From contig JAEZYG010000004.1 in NCBI GenBank assembly GCA_023419175.1, forward strand, positions 1 through 51,945: a DNA stretch of 51,945 bases. Direction: 5' to 3'. The notes below the pieces were generated by a model, which was not told the DNA's origin, ran no database searches, and saw only the letters and a program-made list of their open reading frames with translations. Origin of the DNA: Actinomycetes bacterium (GTDB taxonomy: Bacteria; Actinomycetota; Actinomycetes; Propionibacteriales; Propionibacteriaceae). This document shows positions 1-8,492 of this stretch, piece by piece (within the stretch, counting starts at the first letter, position 1; every line of letters begins with the position of its first letter). The translations under genes were made by a program, and so were the position numbers.

Positions 1-696
1 GACTAACGCCTCCTTACGAGATGAGATCGTCTTATCCAAAGCTCCAAAACCCACGCTGACTAAAGGAGGATCGATTTCGATGGTGCGGACAGCGAAATCA
101 CTCTCCCCTAGCTGGATCAGATCGTTATTGAGATATCCGACGATGGCGTCAACTTTCCCAGAGGTGAGAGCTGCTACCTGGGTATAACCGATAGATTCGA
201 TAGTCACATCATCTTGAGTCAAATGCGCTTTTTGTAAAGCAGCTAGCAGATAAAACCAGTTCTCCCCATATAATCCCGGCAGACCGATGCGTCTATGAGA
301 TAAATCCTCCACAGATGTGATCGGAGAATCGGCAGGCACGATCAAAGCGACCGGATAGCTATGGTACATAGTGGCGAAATTGCATATCTCAATTGATTGG
401 CTGCGGGCTTGCATCATCTCCGCTCCACCGGCAAAGACGATATCTTCGTCACCCGTTTGAATTGCGCCGAAAAGAGATTCTTGAGCACCGTGATGACGGA
501 TTTTTACCTGCAAAGAACGCTTCGTGAACAATCCTTCATGGTCGGCAATATAGACCGGAGCAAATTGAATATTGGGAACGTAGGTCAGCCCGATCGTCAA
601 CATCGATGAATCCGACGATCCATTGTCTCTATGAGACGAACATGCGGCGAGAAGACAAAGAGTGGATGCGAGAAGAGCGCGTCGCGAAAGATTCAT
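1..696 (-). CDS. ABC transporter substrate-binding lipoprotein, ThiY/NMT1-like (3' end cut by window edge)
   Basis: Reading from the ATG at 696 gives 232 codons without a stop; the C-terminus lies off the left edge. The N-terminus has a twin arginine (SRRALL), a hydrophobic stretch and a lipobox LLAAC with Cys19, so the protein is probably a membrane-anchored lipoprotein, possibly exported by Tat. The mature part resembles the NMT1/THI5-like family of periplasmic binding proteins (LTIGLTYVPNIQFAPVYIA near residue 34, then HHGAQESLFGAIQTG, AGGAEMMQARSQ and IGYTQVAALTSGKVDAI). Family members bind thiamine-pyrimidine precursors, riboflavin or other small organic ligands, so the substrate is only a guess. 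Its ATG overlaps the permease stop by one base (TGATG), showing coupling. The ATPase subunit is not in the window and probably lies just downstream, off the left edge. Confidence 0.88.
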   Translation of the reverse strand, partial: MNLSRRALLASTLCLLAACSSHRDNGSSDSSMLTIGLTYVPNIQFAPVYIADHEGLFTKRSLQVKIRHHGAQESLFGAIQTGDEDIVFAGGAEMMQARSQSIEICNFATMYHSYPVALIVPADSPITSVEDLSHRRIGLPGLYGENWFYLLAALQKAHLTQDDVTIESIGYTQVAALTSGKVDAIVGYLNNDLIQLGESDFAVRTIEIDPPLVSVGFGALDKTISSRKEALV

Positions 697-1502
697 CACA
701 TTCCTTTCCTAGCGGTTAGACGCCAGCGAGCTCGTGAGGCATAGGGATCGAAAAGCCATTCCATCCCTTTCAATAATCCAAAGATCGCCACTGCCACCAG
801 ACATAACACGATGATAGTGGCGAATAAACCTGTGATGTCGTTGGCTTGGGATTGAATAGCCAGCTGCTGGCCTAGCCCTCGTCCGCCCATCACCAATTCG
901 CCAACCACTGCACCGGTAACAGAGAGGGTAAAACCGTTGCGAATACCACTCAAGATCGCTGGTAAAGCCATCGGCCATTCCATCCAACGAGCCAGATGAT
1001 AGCGATCAGCACCGTCGAGTTCTGCAGCGTTCAATACATTTCTATCGAGACGGTTCAGTCCCAATGTCGTCGAGATGACCACAGGAAAGATGACCATGAT
1101 CGCACATAGAACCACGATCGGAGCTAGCCCATATCCCAACCAGATCACCAGGAGAGGAGCTATCGCGATTGCGGGTATCGCTTGAGAAGCAGCCAAATAG
1201 GGATTGACAGCGGCCTCAACGATGGACGAATGGGCGATCAACCACGCCAAAGGTATGCCGATCATCGTTCCTACAATCGCGCCAAGTAAAGATTCCGATA
1301 TGGTCACCCAGAGGGGATAGAGAAGTCGTCCAGATGAGATCTGGATGATCAATCTGCGAGCCACCTGATCTGGTGGAGGAAGAATAGTTACAGGAAGAAT
1401 CTCTCGATAGGCCAACCATGACCACAAGGCCATGATGATCATAGCGATAAGAAGTGGAGGAAGAATACGCCACATCACACATGACGGCGATGGACGACGC
1501 AT
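696..1502 (-). CDS. ABC transporter permease, ThiX/SsuC-like
   Basis: This is an inner-membrane subunit of a BPD_transp_1-type importer, partner of the lipoprotein that follows it. About six hydrophobic segments are visible, and the cytoplasmic EAA-type loop that contacts the ATPase is seen as ELDGADRYHLARWMEWPMAL. The open frame extends to a GTG at 1520, but I chose the ATG at 1502 because AGGAG sits four bases upstream, giving 268 residues. The frame ends in a TGATG overlap with the binding protein. No thiamine or riboflavin riboswitch fits in the roughly 70 bases upstream, so substrate-linked riboswitch control is not supported. Confidence 0.87.
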   Translation of the reverse strand: MRRPSPSCVMWRILPPLLIAMIIMALWSWLAYREILPVTILPPPDQVARRLIIQISSGRLLYPLWVTISESLLGAIVGTMIGIPLAWLIAHSSIVEAAVNPYLAASQAIPAIAIAPLLVIWLGYGLAPIVVLCAIMVIFPVVISTTLGLNRLDRNVLNAAELDGADRYHLARWMEWPMALPAILSGIRNGFTLSVTGAVVGELVMGGRGLGQQLAIQSQANDITGLFATIIVLCLVAVAIFGLLKGMEWLFDPYASRARWRLTARKGM

Positions 1503-1547
1503 CTTTCTCCTCATCAACACTCTACTTTTCTACTGTGTAGCCTCGTC

Positions 1548-1557
1548 CACTATAGTG
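1548..1557 (-). promoter_or_regulatory. 10-bp palindrome on a candidate -10 box of the ABC importer
   Basis: CACTATAGTG is a perfect palindrome lying 46 bases before the permease ATG. Its centre holds TATAGT, a good -10 hexamer on the minus strand; no clear -35 is visible. A dimeric repressor could bind here, but the site is short and the call rests on position alone. Confidence 0.35.
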
Positions 1558-1571
1558 CCTCCCTATCCATA

Positions 1572-3968
1572 TCAGATGCGTTGACTGGCATAGCGACATG
1601 CGTACCACACGCCTAAAGCGCCCAAAATCGAGATGAGAATAACCACGAGCCATTCGTGAGTCGGCAAAGATGCCAACATGAAAAATTCACGCGCTGGTTT
1701 GATGAGCACACTCATGGTTACAGATGCGATCATGGCGGCTAATAATCCACCACGCCATCCGACCAGCGGACGAGTCATCGTAGTCAACAGTGCAAGAGCG
1801 ATGATGACCACGACCATCGTCACCCGTGTCGATGACATCTGCGGATTGGAATCTCCAATGAGAACAGCGCTGACAACACCACAGGCGATAATCACACCTG
1901 CTGGGATAGCCCTCAAGAGCGTCCGGCGTAAAAATCCTCGTCGATAACGCTGGGAATTAGGTGGAAGGGAGAGGAAAAACGCCGGAATCCCGATTGTGAA
2001 CGCTCCAATCAAGGTCAGTTGACGCGGAAGGAAAGGATAATTCCAACTCACCACAGCACAGATTAAAGCGATCACAGAAGCATAGACTGTCTTGGTGAGG
2101 AAGAGGGCGGCTACACGTTCCATATTGGCGATGACACGACGACCTTCAGCGACGATCATCGGTAACGTCTCATAGCTACCATCCATGAGAACGACTTTGG
2201 CTGCCGCTTTAGTTGCCTGAGCTCCTGAGCCCATAGCGATTCCAAGATCGGCTTTCTTCAAAGCCAGGGCATCGTTCACACCATCTCCAGTCATCGCCAC
2301 CGTATGACCGCGGGATTGCAAGGCTTCTACGAATTGTTTCTTCTGTTCGGGAGTGACCCGTCCAAAGACGGTATGGGATTCGACTGTCTCGATGAATCCT
2401 TCAGGATCCTTCTCATAATCAGGTAAAGATCGTGCATCGACTCCCTCATCGACATCGCATCCCAAACGTCGAGCGATCGCTGAGACCGTCGCCGGATTAT
2501 CTCCAGAGATGATTTTGATATCGACATCTTCTTGTCCAAACCATCGAAGGATCTCATCAGCTTTGTCACGAAGCTGTTCGCTCAGCACAATTAAAGCCAA
2601 GATGCGAGATAGACGCGGAAGCTCTATCTCGTCTGCAGATTGAAAGATCTGTGTCGATTCCACAAATACCAAGACGCGCTGTCCGCGATTGGCATAGGAA
2701 TGCACTTTCTCAATCACCTCAGGATTCTTATCCTTATCCACGAGGTAATCGGGAGCACCGAGATAGAAGGTTCGATCCGCGCTGATAGCGGAATATTTAC
2801 GGGCAGACGAGAAAGGAAGATAGCGTCCTTGAAGCGGTTCGACAGGTGCAGAGGATATCGTCGATCCGTGATTCTCCAACCAGGAATGAATCGCTATAGC
2901 TGTGGCATTGCCACCCTCCGGTTCACTGAGGCGGATAAGAGCTGCATATTGAGTCTTATCGAGTTGTCCAAAGAGCACATCGATATGATCTGCTTCAATC
3001 TGTCCGCTCGTCAATGTTCCAGTTTTATCCAAACAGAGGGTGTCGACGCGCGCTAAGACCTCAACAGCGGGCAGTTGCTGGATGAGAATCTTACGACGAG
3101 CCAGCACCATCGCTGCCACCGCAAAATTCAGTGAGGTCAACAAGACCAGTCCTTGAGGGATCATACCGACCACACCGGCAACCGTCTTGACGAGTGCTTG
3201 TCTCCATGTCCCGTCCAGATAGGCGATCTCCCATCCCCCATGAAAACGGATTTGAGCCCACGCCAAGATAGCGCTGATCGGAATGATTCCCCAGGAGATG
3301 ACCGCCAAAATCTTATCGATTCCAGCGTGAAGTTCTGAATGAGCCAAGGAGAAACGCTTCGCTTCATGGGCGATCCGTTGGGCATAGGAATCGGCGCCAA
3401 CCGCTGTCGTGACAATCTTCATCGTTCCGCTGACAACCGCTGATCCCGACAGCACCTGATCGCCTGATTTTTTCTTGACCGGCTCGGATTCTCCTGTGAG
3501 GATGGACTCGTCCACTTCACATCCATCAGCATCGATCACTACCCCGTCTGCAACGATCTGATCTCCTAGATGGAGACATACCAGATCATCTAGAACGACA
3601 TCGCTGGCGGGAATCACCTGAGTTTTCCCCTCGCGGATAACCGTAGCTGTAGGGGCATCGAGGATTGCCAATTTATCGAGAGTTCGCTTGGCTTTCAGCT
3701 CCGAGAGGATACCTGTAACAGCATTGAGAATCATCACACAGCCAAAGACAGCATCCGGCCAAGAACCGATCACCAAGACGCAGACCAGAGCAGATCCCAA
3801 GATTGCGTTAAATAAGGTGAGAATATTGGATCGTAAAATTTCTTGAATAGAACGCGATGAGCGGTTATCAATGCGATTGACCTGCTGGCGGGCAATCCGC
3901 TGTTCTACGTCGTAATCGCTCAATCCCCTATTTGTATCTAGCGATCCTGTCTTCACTATATGATCCAT
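1572..3968 (-). CDS. Cation-transporting P-type ATPase, CtpE/Exp7-like
   Basis: This 798-residue polytopic membrane ATPase pumps a cation using an aspartyl-phosphate intermediate. Visible landmarks are the actuator motif TGES (158-161), the membrane motif PQGL (271-274), the phosphorylation loop DKTGTLT with Asp314, and the hinge TGDGVNDALALKKADLGIAMG. No N-terminal heavy-metal CxxC domain is present. Size and arrangement match the Exp7/CtpE branch, whose studied members (mycobacterial CtpE, pneumococcal CaxP) move calcium; the ion here is inferred. It starts 12 bases after the aroB stop on the same strand, so it is probably cotranscribed with the shikimate genes, although no functional link is evident. 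The ATG at 3968 has only a weak upstream AAGG. Confidence 0.9.
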   Translation of the reverse strand: MDHIVKTGSLDTNRGLSDYDVEQRIARQQVNRIDNRSSRSIQEILRSNILTLFNAILGSALVCVLVIGSWPDAVFGCVMILNAVTGILSELKAKRTLDKLAILDAPTATVIREGKTQVIPASDVVLDDLVCLHLGDQIVADGVVIDADGCEVDESILTGESEPVKKKSGDQVLSGSAVVSGTMKIVTTAVGADSYAQRIAHEAKRFSLAHSELHAGIDKILAVISWGIIPISAILAWAQIRFHGGWEIAYLDGTWRQALVKTVAGVVGMIPQGLVLLTSLNFAVAAMVLARRKILIQQLPAVEVLARVDTLCLDKTGTLTSGQIEADHIDVLFGQLDKTQYAALIRLSEPEGGNATAIAIHSWLENHGSTISSAPVEPLQGRYLPFSSARKYSAISADRTFYLGAPDYLVDKDKNPEVIEKVHSYANRGQRVLVFVESTQIFQSADEIELPRLSRILALIVLSEQLRDKADEILRWFGQEDVDIKIISGDNPATVSAIARRLGCDVDEGVDARSLPDYEKDPEGFIETVESHTVFGRVTPEQKKQFVEALQSRGHTVAMTGDGVNDALALKKADLGIAMGSGAQATKAAAKVVLMDGSYETLPMIVAEGRRVIANMERVAALFLTKTVYASVIALICAVVSWNYPFLPRQLTLIGAFTIGIPAFFLSLPPNSQRYRRGFLRRTLLRAIPAGVIIACGVVSAVLIGDSNPQMSSTRVTMVVVIIALALLTTMTRPLVGWRGGLLAAMIASVTMSVLIKPAREFFMLASLPTHEWLVVILISILGALGVWYACRYASQRI

Positions 3969-3980
3969 GACACTAAAACC

Positions 3981-5063
3981 TTATAAACACAACGTGCGAT
4001 AACACTGACCCAAGATCTCCTCGTCTGCAGAATCGAGGATATAGGGATGACCGATATCTCTAAGAGCGACAAAACGCAGATGATGACCACGAGATTTTTT
4101 ATCACGAGCCATCAAGGTACGAACCTCTTCCCATCGATGAGGAGGCGATGAGATGGGAAGACCTACCGATTCCAAAATATCGCGATGCAAACACAGAAGA
4201 TCATCTGATAATCCGTAGTGGGAAGACAACGTAGCGGCATAGACCATTCCGATGCTCACCGCTTCTCCGTGACGTAAAGATCCACCTTCTAAAGTCTCGA
4301 TAGCGTGTCCAAGGGTATGTCCGTAATTGAGCATCTCACGTCCGATCGCCTCCCCCACAGATGTGGATTCATGAAGATCACAGCTCACCACAGATCCTTT
4401 GAACTTCACCGCAGCGGTCACGACTTTGCGGAAACGATCGGAAGTGATATCGAGGGTAGCTTTCAGATCTTCTTTGAGGGAAAGAAGAATCGATTCTTCA
4501 CCTATAAATCCCGTCTTGATAACCTCAGCAAATCCAGAGATGATCTCGCGACGTTCCAGACCATCAAGAAAGGAGAAATCCATGATGACAGTCTTTGGCT
4601 CATAAAAGGAACCGACCAAATTCTTCCCCTCAGGAAGATCGATCCCTGTCTTGCCTCCAACAGCCGCATCGACCATCGCTAAGACGGTTGTCGGCATGGA
4701 GATATAGCGTATTCCACGCATATAGGTTGAAGCGATAAATCCGGCAAAATCAGTAGTCGCTCCCCCGCCTAATCCGATGATGGCGTCGGAACGAGTCATC
4801 ATCGCTTGCGCCAATTGGGACCAACATTTCATGGTTTCCGCAGGCGTTTTCGCTTTCTCGCCTTGGGAGACGATAACGGGAAAGATATCGACCTCATGTG
4901 AAAGAAAATCGATGATTTTTTGAGCGTGGGGAATCAGATTATCTGACGTGATAAGGCAGACTTTTTCCACACCATCCAGATAATCAGTGAGATGGCGATA
5001 TGCTCCGTGACCGATCCAACAGATATAGGGATGGGCTGTAGGGATCTCAATCGCATCTATCAT
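3981..5063 (-). CDS. aroB: 3-dehydroquinate synthase
   Basis: This enzyme turns DAHP into 3-dehydroquinate, the second step of the shikimate pathway, in the cytosol with NAD and a divalent metal. The 360 residues match the usual length. The NAD-binding glycine motif GLGGGATTDFAGF spans residues 97-109, followed by PTTVLAMVDAAVGGKTGID. Metal ligands are expected in SGFAEVIKTG, NYGHTLGHAIE and LRHGEAVSIGM, all of which are present. The start overlaps the end of aroK by 17 bases. The gene is the third member of aroC-aroK-aroB and is followed after 12 bases by the P-type ATPase. Confidence 0.97.
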   Translation of the reverse strand: MIDAIEIPTAHPYICWIGHGAYRHLTDYLDGVEKVCLITSDNLIPHAQKIIDFLSHEVDIFPVIVSQGEKAKTPAETMKCWSQLAQAMMTRSDAIIGLGGGATTDFAGFIASTYMRGIRYISMPTTVLAMVDAAVGGKTGIDLPEGKNLVGSFYEPKTVIMDFSFLDGLERREIISGFAEVIKTGFIGEESILLSLKEDLKATLDITSDRFRKVVTAAVKFKGSVVSCDLHESTSVGEAIGREMLNYGHTLGHAIETLEGGSLRHGEAVSIGMVYAATLSSHYGLSDDLLCLHRDILESVGLPISSPPHRWEEVRTLMARDKKSRGHHLRFVALRDIGHPYILDSADEEILGQCYRTLCL

Positions 5064-5622
5064 CGTTCTTCCTCACAATCTCAGAGATGATCGCGACCAC
5101 CTGCTCAGTGCCCAAATCATCTGTTATCACCTGATAGTGAGCGCATTGGGCATAGAGATCAAGACGAGATTCCACTAGCTTTGTCCACTTCGTAGCCACA
5201 TCTCCACTCAAGAGCGGACGCGATGATCCATCTCCTACGCGTTGAAGAGCATGGGTGAGATCAACTTGCAACCAGATCACATGATGGTCACTAATCATGT
5301 GACGAATGATCGGATTGACCACCGCTCCTCCGCCGAGAGCCACCACGGCGCGATGACGTAGGGCATTCGCCACGGTTTCAGCTTCCATCTTGCGGAAATA
5401 ATCCTCGCCTTTCTCGGCAAAAATCTGACCAATACTCTTCTGTTCTACAGTCGCGATACGCTCATCGATATCGATAAAAGGAAGACCAAGCCGTCGGGCG
5501 AGAAGCCGTCCTGTCGTCGTCTTACCTGCTGCAGGTGCTCCGATCAAGACATAGCACTGTAAGGAGCTTTTTCTTCGTGATCTGTCCGTATATTTCGGAG
5601 TGGGATTCTTAGAGCTGAACAC
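5047..5622 (-). CDS. aroK: Shikimate kinase
   Basis: The protein phosphorylates shikimate at the 3-hydroxyl using ATP. A P-loop GAPAAGKTT is at residues 28-36; many family members have Gly where the second Ala stands. DIDERI, the GEDYFRKMEAET helix and GGGAVV belong to the shikimate-binding region, and SSRPLL matches the lid. The only plausible start is a GTG at 5622 inside the end of aroC (14-base overlap). It gives about 25 residues ahead of the first beta strand, slightly longer than usual; the true start could be a non-standard codon further in. The gene lies between aroC and aroB and is clearly coupled to both. Confidence 0.93.
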   Translation of the reverse strand: MFSSKNPTPKYTDRSRRKSSLQCYVLIGAPAAGKTTTGRLLARRLGLPFIDIDERIATVEQKSIGQIFAEKGEDYFRKMEAETVANALRHRAVVALGGGAVVNPIIRHMISDHHVIWLQVDLTHALQRVGDGSSRPLLSGDVATKWTKLVESRLDLYAQCAHYQVITDDLGTEQVVAIISEIVRKNDDRCD

Positions 5623-6805
5623 TCAAACCTCGCTCACGCAAAGAGGCGAGATATGCCAGATAGTTTCTGCGAACCTCCACGAGGGAATCTCCACCGAACT
5701 TTTCTAAAACAGCCTCTGCAAGGACGAGAGCCACCATGGATTCTGCAACGACAGCAGCGGCGGGAACAGCGCACACATCCGAACGTTGATGGTGAGCATA
5801 AGCCGGCTCGCCTGTCGATATATCGATGGTACGCAGTGGATGCGGAACAGTGGCGATCGGTTTCATCGCAGCTTTCACACGGATGACTTCACCCGTGCTC
5901 ATTCCCCCTTCAAGACCTCCCGCATGTTGAGTGAGACGTTCGATACCCGAATTTCCATAAGAGATCTCATCATGTGCCACCGACCCGCGTATGCGAGCCA
6001 TCTCGAAACCATCTCCGATTTCAACACCTTTAATGGCTTGAATTCCCATGAGAGCAGATGCTAGACGGGCATCGAGACGCCTATCTGATTGGACGTGGCT
6101 ACCCAAACCGGGAGGAGCTCCCCATGCGAGAACTTCGATCACTCCGCCGATGGTATCCCCGTCTGCCTGACATGCTTTCACTGCTTCAACCATGAGAGGG
6201 GAGGCATCGGGATCGAAACAGCGCAGCGGATCCTCATCGATAATCGCCATATCTGCCATCGTGGGAAAACGGGTCACATGTGCACTGATAGGACCGATTT
6301 CAACCACATGGCTGACGACAGTGATCGCACAGCTTTGTGCAAGGAATTGTTTTGCTATGGCTCCAAGAGCGACCTTAGCCGCAGTCTCACGTGCGCTCGC
6401 TCTTTCCAGGATTGGGCGAGCATCGTCCATGTCATATTTCATCATTCCTGCCAGATCGGCATGTCCTGGACGGGGACGCACTAGGGGGGCATTCCTGGCC
6501 AGAGACGAGATCTGATCGTCATCGACAGGATCGGGATTCATCACCTGTTCCCATTTAGGCCATTCGCTATTTCCCACGACGATCGAGATGGGAGATCCCA
6601 AGGTTGAACCGTGACGGATACCGCTTAAGATCGTAACTTCGTCCGCTTCAAATTTCATACGCGCTCCACGCCCATATCCGAGACGACGGCGCGCCAATTC
6701 GCAACGGATATCCTCACTCGTCACCGAAATATGGGCTGGTAATCCCTCTATAGTGGCGACAAGAGCTTGACCGTGCGATTCACCAGACGTGAGGTAACGA
6801 AGCAT
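5609..6805 (-). CDS. aroC: Chorismate synthase
   Basis: This enzyme forms chorismate from EPSP using reduced FMN, the last shared step towards aromatic amino acids and folate. The 398-residue protein begins with MLRYLTSGESHGQALVA and has the signatures GRGARMKFEADEV, SGIRHGSTLGSPI and DDARPILERASARETA, plus SHVQSDRRLDARLA and GGLEGGMSTGE. It heads the aroC-aroK-aroB operon. In many actinobacteria aroE lies between mltG and aroC, but here only 82 bases separate them, and they contain the mltG terminator. Promoter elements for aroC must lie in that short gap or inside the end of mltG. Confidence 0.97.
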   Translation of the reverse strand: MLRYLTSGESHGQALVATIEGLPAHISVTSEDIRCELARRRLGYGRGARMKFEADEVTILSGIRHGSTLGSPISIVVGNSEWPKWEQVMNPDPVDDDQISSLARNAPLVRPRPGHADLAGMMKYDMDDARPILERASARETAAKVALGAIAKQFLAQSCAITVVSHVVEIGPISAHVTRFPTMADMAIIDEDPLRCFDPDASPLMVEAVKACQADGDTIGGVIEVLAWGAPPGLGSHVQSDRRLDARLASALMGIQAIKGVEIGDGFEMARIRGSVAHDEISYGNSGIERLTQHAGGLEGGMSTGEVIRVKAAMKPIATVPHPLRTIDISTGEPAYAHHQRSDVCAVPAAAVVAESMVALVLAEAVLEKFGGDSLVEVRRNYLAYLASLRERGLSVQL

Positions 6806-6853
6806 AAAGGTAAGTATCTCAGATTTTTCTTCAATACTTCACAGGAGACGAAA

Positions 6854-6881
6854 AAGTGGGCACCATTGACGATGCCCACTT
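6854..6881 (-). terminator. Intrinsic terminator after mltG
   Basis: A perfect 9-bp stem, AAGTGGGCA (6854-6862) paired with TGCCCACTT (6873-6881), lies seven bases beyond the mltG stop. On the minus strand the stem runs into a T-rich stretch (CTTTTTCG). It ends the long hisS-to-mltG series and separates it from aroC. Confidence 0.85.
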
Positions 6882-6887
6882 CTCGCT

Positions 6888-8021
6888 TTATCCGCAGATA
6901 TCGCTATGTAGGCGACACCAGCTTTGGAATTCTTCCACGTTACGCGCATGTCCTGCATCATCCGAAGCGAATTTTGTCTCCCCCGTTTCAGGATCGGTTG
7001 CGACGAAATATAGATAGTCTGATCCGCTTGGGTTGACTGCAGCTTCCAAAGAATTCTTTCCAGGGTTGGAGATTGGACCTGGGGGCAAACCTTTATGTTT
7101 ATAGGTGTTGTAAGGAGAATCGCTATTGCGTTCCTCATCTGTGGTCGTAATCGTGCCTGGAGAATTGACGGCATAGATCACCGTTGAATCCAGCTGTAAA
7201 GGCATACCGATCTTCAAACGGTTATAGATAACCTGGGCGATATCGGGACCGTATTTAGGATCGCGAGTCTCTTTTTCAATGATCGAAGCGACGATCAAAG
7301 CATCGTAAGGATCTACCCCGAGAGCCTTCGCTTTATTGACGAAATCAATCGATTCGCTCACCGAATTAAACTGCTTTGGCATCATCTTCAGCAAGCTGGT
7401 AGCAGTTGATTCAGCATCATAGGAATAGGTATCGGGGAAGAGGAAACCTTCCGCATTATCACGAGCCCAATCGGGAAGCCCAAGGACAGAGGTATCGGCA
7501 AGAGCTTTATCGAAATCTTCAGCAGCAATGCCGGTATTTTCATTCAACAGCAAAACCACAGAACTATTGCGTAGACCCTCGGGGATCGTGACCTGATTAT
7601 TGACTAAATTATCGGTATCCAACAATGCCTCCAAGGCGCTGTGAGCGCTCATCTTCGTCTTCATCTGATAGGTACCAGCTTGAATATTGGAAGCATCCTT
7701 ATTCTTGCGAGCAGCATAGGCAAACGCTTTTTCAGATTTGACGATATCGCTTTTCGCAAGCATTTCACCGATTTGCGTCACGGTAGCTCCGCTAGGAATG
7801 GTGAAAGTGATATCGGCTTCACCATCTCCCTCATAGTCTTGGACGATGCCAAATGAGATGACCTTATGGAGAACATGGGTATAGGCAAAACCCACGCCTC
7901 CAATCAGAATAACTAGGGAGATCAATACCGCGATGAGAGATTTAATCTTCCCACCACGCGAATTCATCCCCTGCCCGTCATCACTGGGTTCCAAGATCGC
8001 TCGATGTGGTTGATATGCCAT
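6888..8021 (-). CDS. mltG: Endolytic peptidoglycan transglycosylase MltG (YceG-like)
   Basis: MltG cuts nascent glycan strands at the outer face of the membrane and is thought to set glycan length. This 377-residue protein has a short cytosolic N-terminus, one membrane helix at about 28-48, a LysM-like section (TIPSGATVTQIGEMLAKSDI) and the YceG catalytic domain. The catalytic Glu is Glu249 in SIIEKETRD, followed by VIYNRLKIGMPLQLDSTV. The YNTYKHKGLPPGPISNPG block is typical of the family. It starts directly after the ruvX stop (TAAATG) behind AGGAG, and is followed by the terminator at 6854-6881. The ruvX-mltG-aro order is common in actinobacteria. Confidence 0.95.
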   Translation of the reverse strand: MAYQPHRAILEPSDDGQGMNSRGGKIKSLIAVLISLVILIGGVGFAYTHVLHKVISFGIVQDYEGDGEADITFTIPSGATVTQIGEMLAKSDIVKSEKAFAYAARKNKDASNIQAGTYQMKTKMSAHSALEALLDTDNLVNNQVTIPEGLRNSSVVLLLNENTGIAAEDFDKALADTSVLGLPDWARDNAEGFLFPDTYSYDAESTATSLLKMMPKQFNSVSESIDFVNKAKALGVDPYDALIVASIIEKETRDPKYGPDIAQVIYNRLKIGMPLQLDSTVIYAVNSPGTITTTDEERNSDSPYNTYKHKGLPPGPISNPGKNSLEAAVNPSGSDYLYFVATDPETGETKFASDDAGHARNVEEFQSWCRLHSDICG

Positions 8022-8492
8022 TTATTTCTCCTCTTTATCACTCCACAGATATCCCGGAGCATGTCCATTTTGACGCTCAGCATCGACTGTCTTTTCCAAA
8101 ATATCGACAGCCGCTGCCTGATCGATCACAGATCGACGCTGGCGAGAGGAACGTCCGCTAGCTGCCAATTTCTTAGCTGCTGAGGCTGTGCTCATCCTCT
8201 CGTCTACGATACGCAGATCGCATGGAAGGATATGGGCAAGATTCTTCGCCACTTCTCCCATGGCATGAGCGGCGATACCCTCTTGTCCTCGCAGATCAAT
8301 AGGCATACCCAAAACAACCTCGATGGGATCGTATTCTTCACAAAGACGACGGATACGATCATAAGGTTGGGCTTTGGTATTCACCGTCTCGACTGGATAG
8401 CACAGCAAAGCATCAGGATCGCACGCCGCAATACCAATACGCGCTTTTCCCCAATCAATTCCCAGACGGACGCCGCGCCGAAATTCAGTCAC
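8022..8492 (-). CDS. ruvX: RuvX/YqgF, RNase H-fold nuclease (putative pre-16S rRNA or Holliday junction resolvase)
   Basis: The 156-residue protein has the YqgF fold, with the first acidic residue in LGIDWGKARIGIA (Asp13), VVLGMPIDLRGQEG in the middle and VDERMSTASAAKKL near the C-terminal active-site strand. Family members act in 16S rRNA 5' maturation in E. coli, and the mycobacterial protein resolves Holliday junctions; which role applies here cannot be read from sequence. The start overlaps the end of alaS by eight bases, and mltG begins immediately after its stop, so alaS-ruvX-mltG are translationally linked. Confidence 0.93.
   Translation of the reverse strand: MTEFRRGVRLGIDWGKARIGIAACDPDALLCYPVETVNTKAQPYDRIRRLCEEYDPIEVVLGMPIDLRGQEGIAAHAMGEVAKNLAHILPCDLRIVDERMSTASAAKKLAASGRSSRQRRSVIDQAAAVDILEKTVDAERQNGHAPGYLWSDKEEK

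Noticed and set aside
1503..1571. TPP or FMN riboswitch before the ABC importer
   Set aside because: The gap is under 70 bases and contains none of the conserved riboswitch core sequences.
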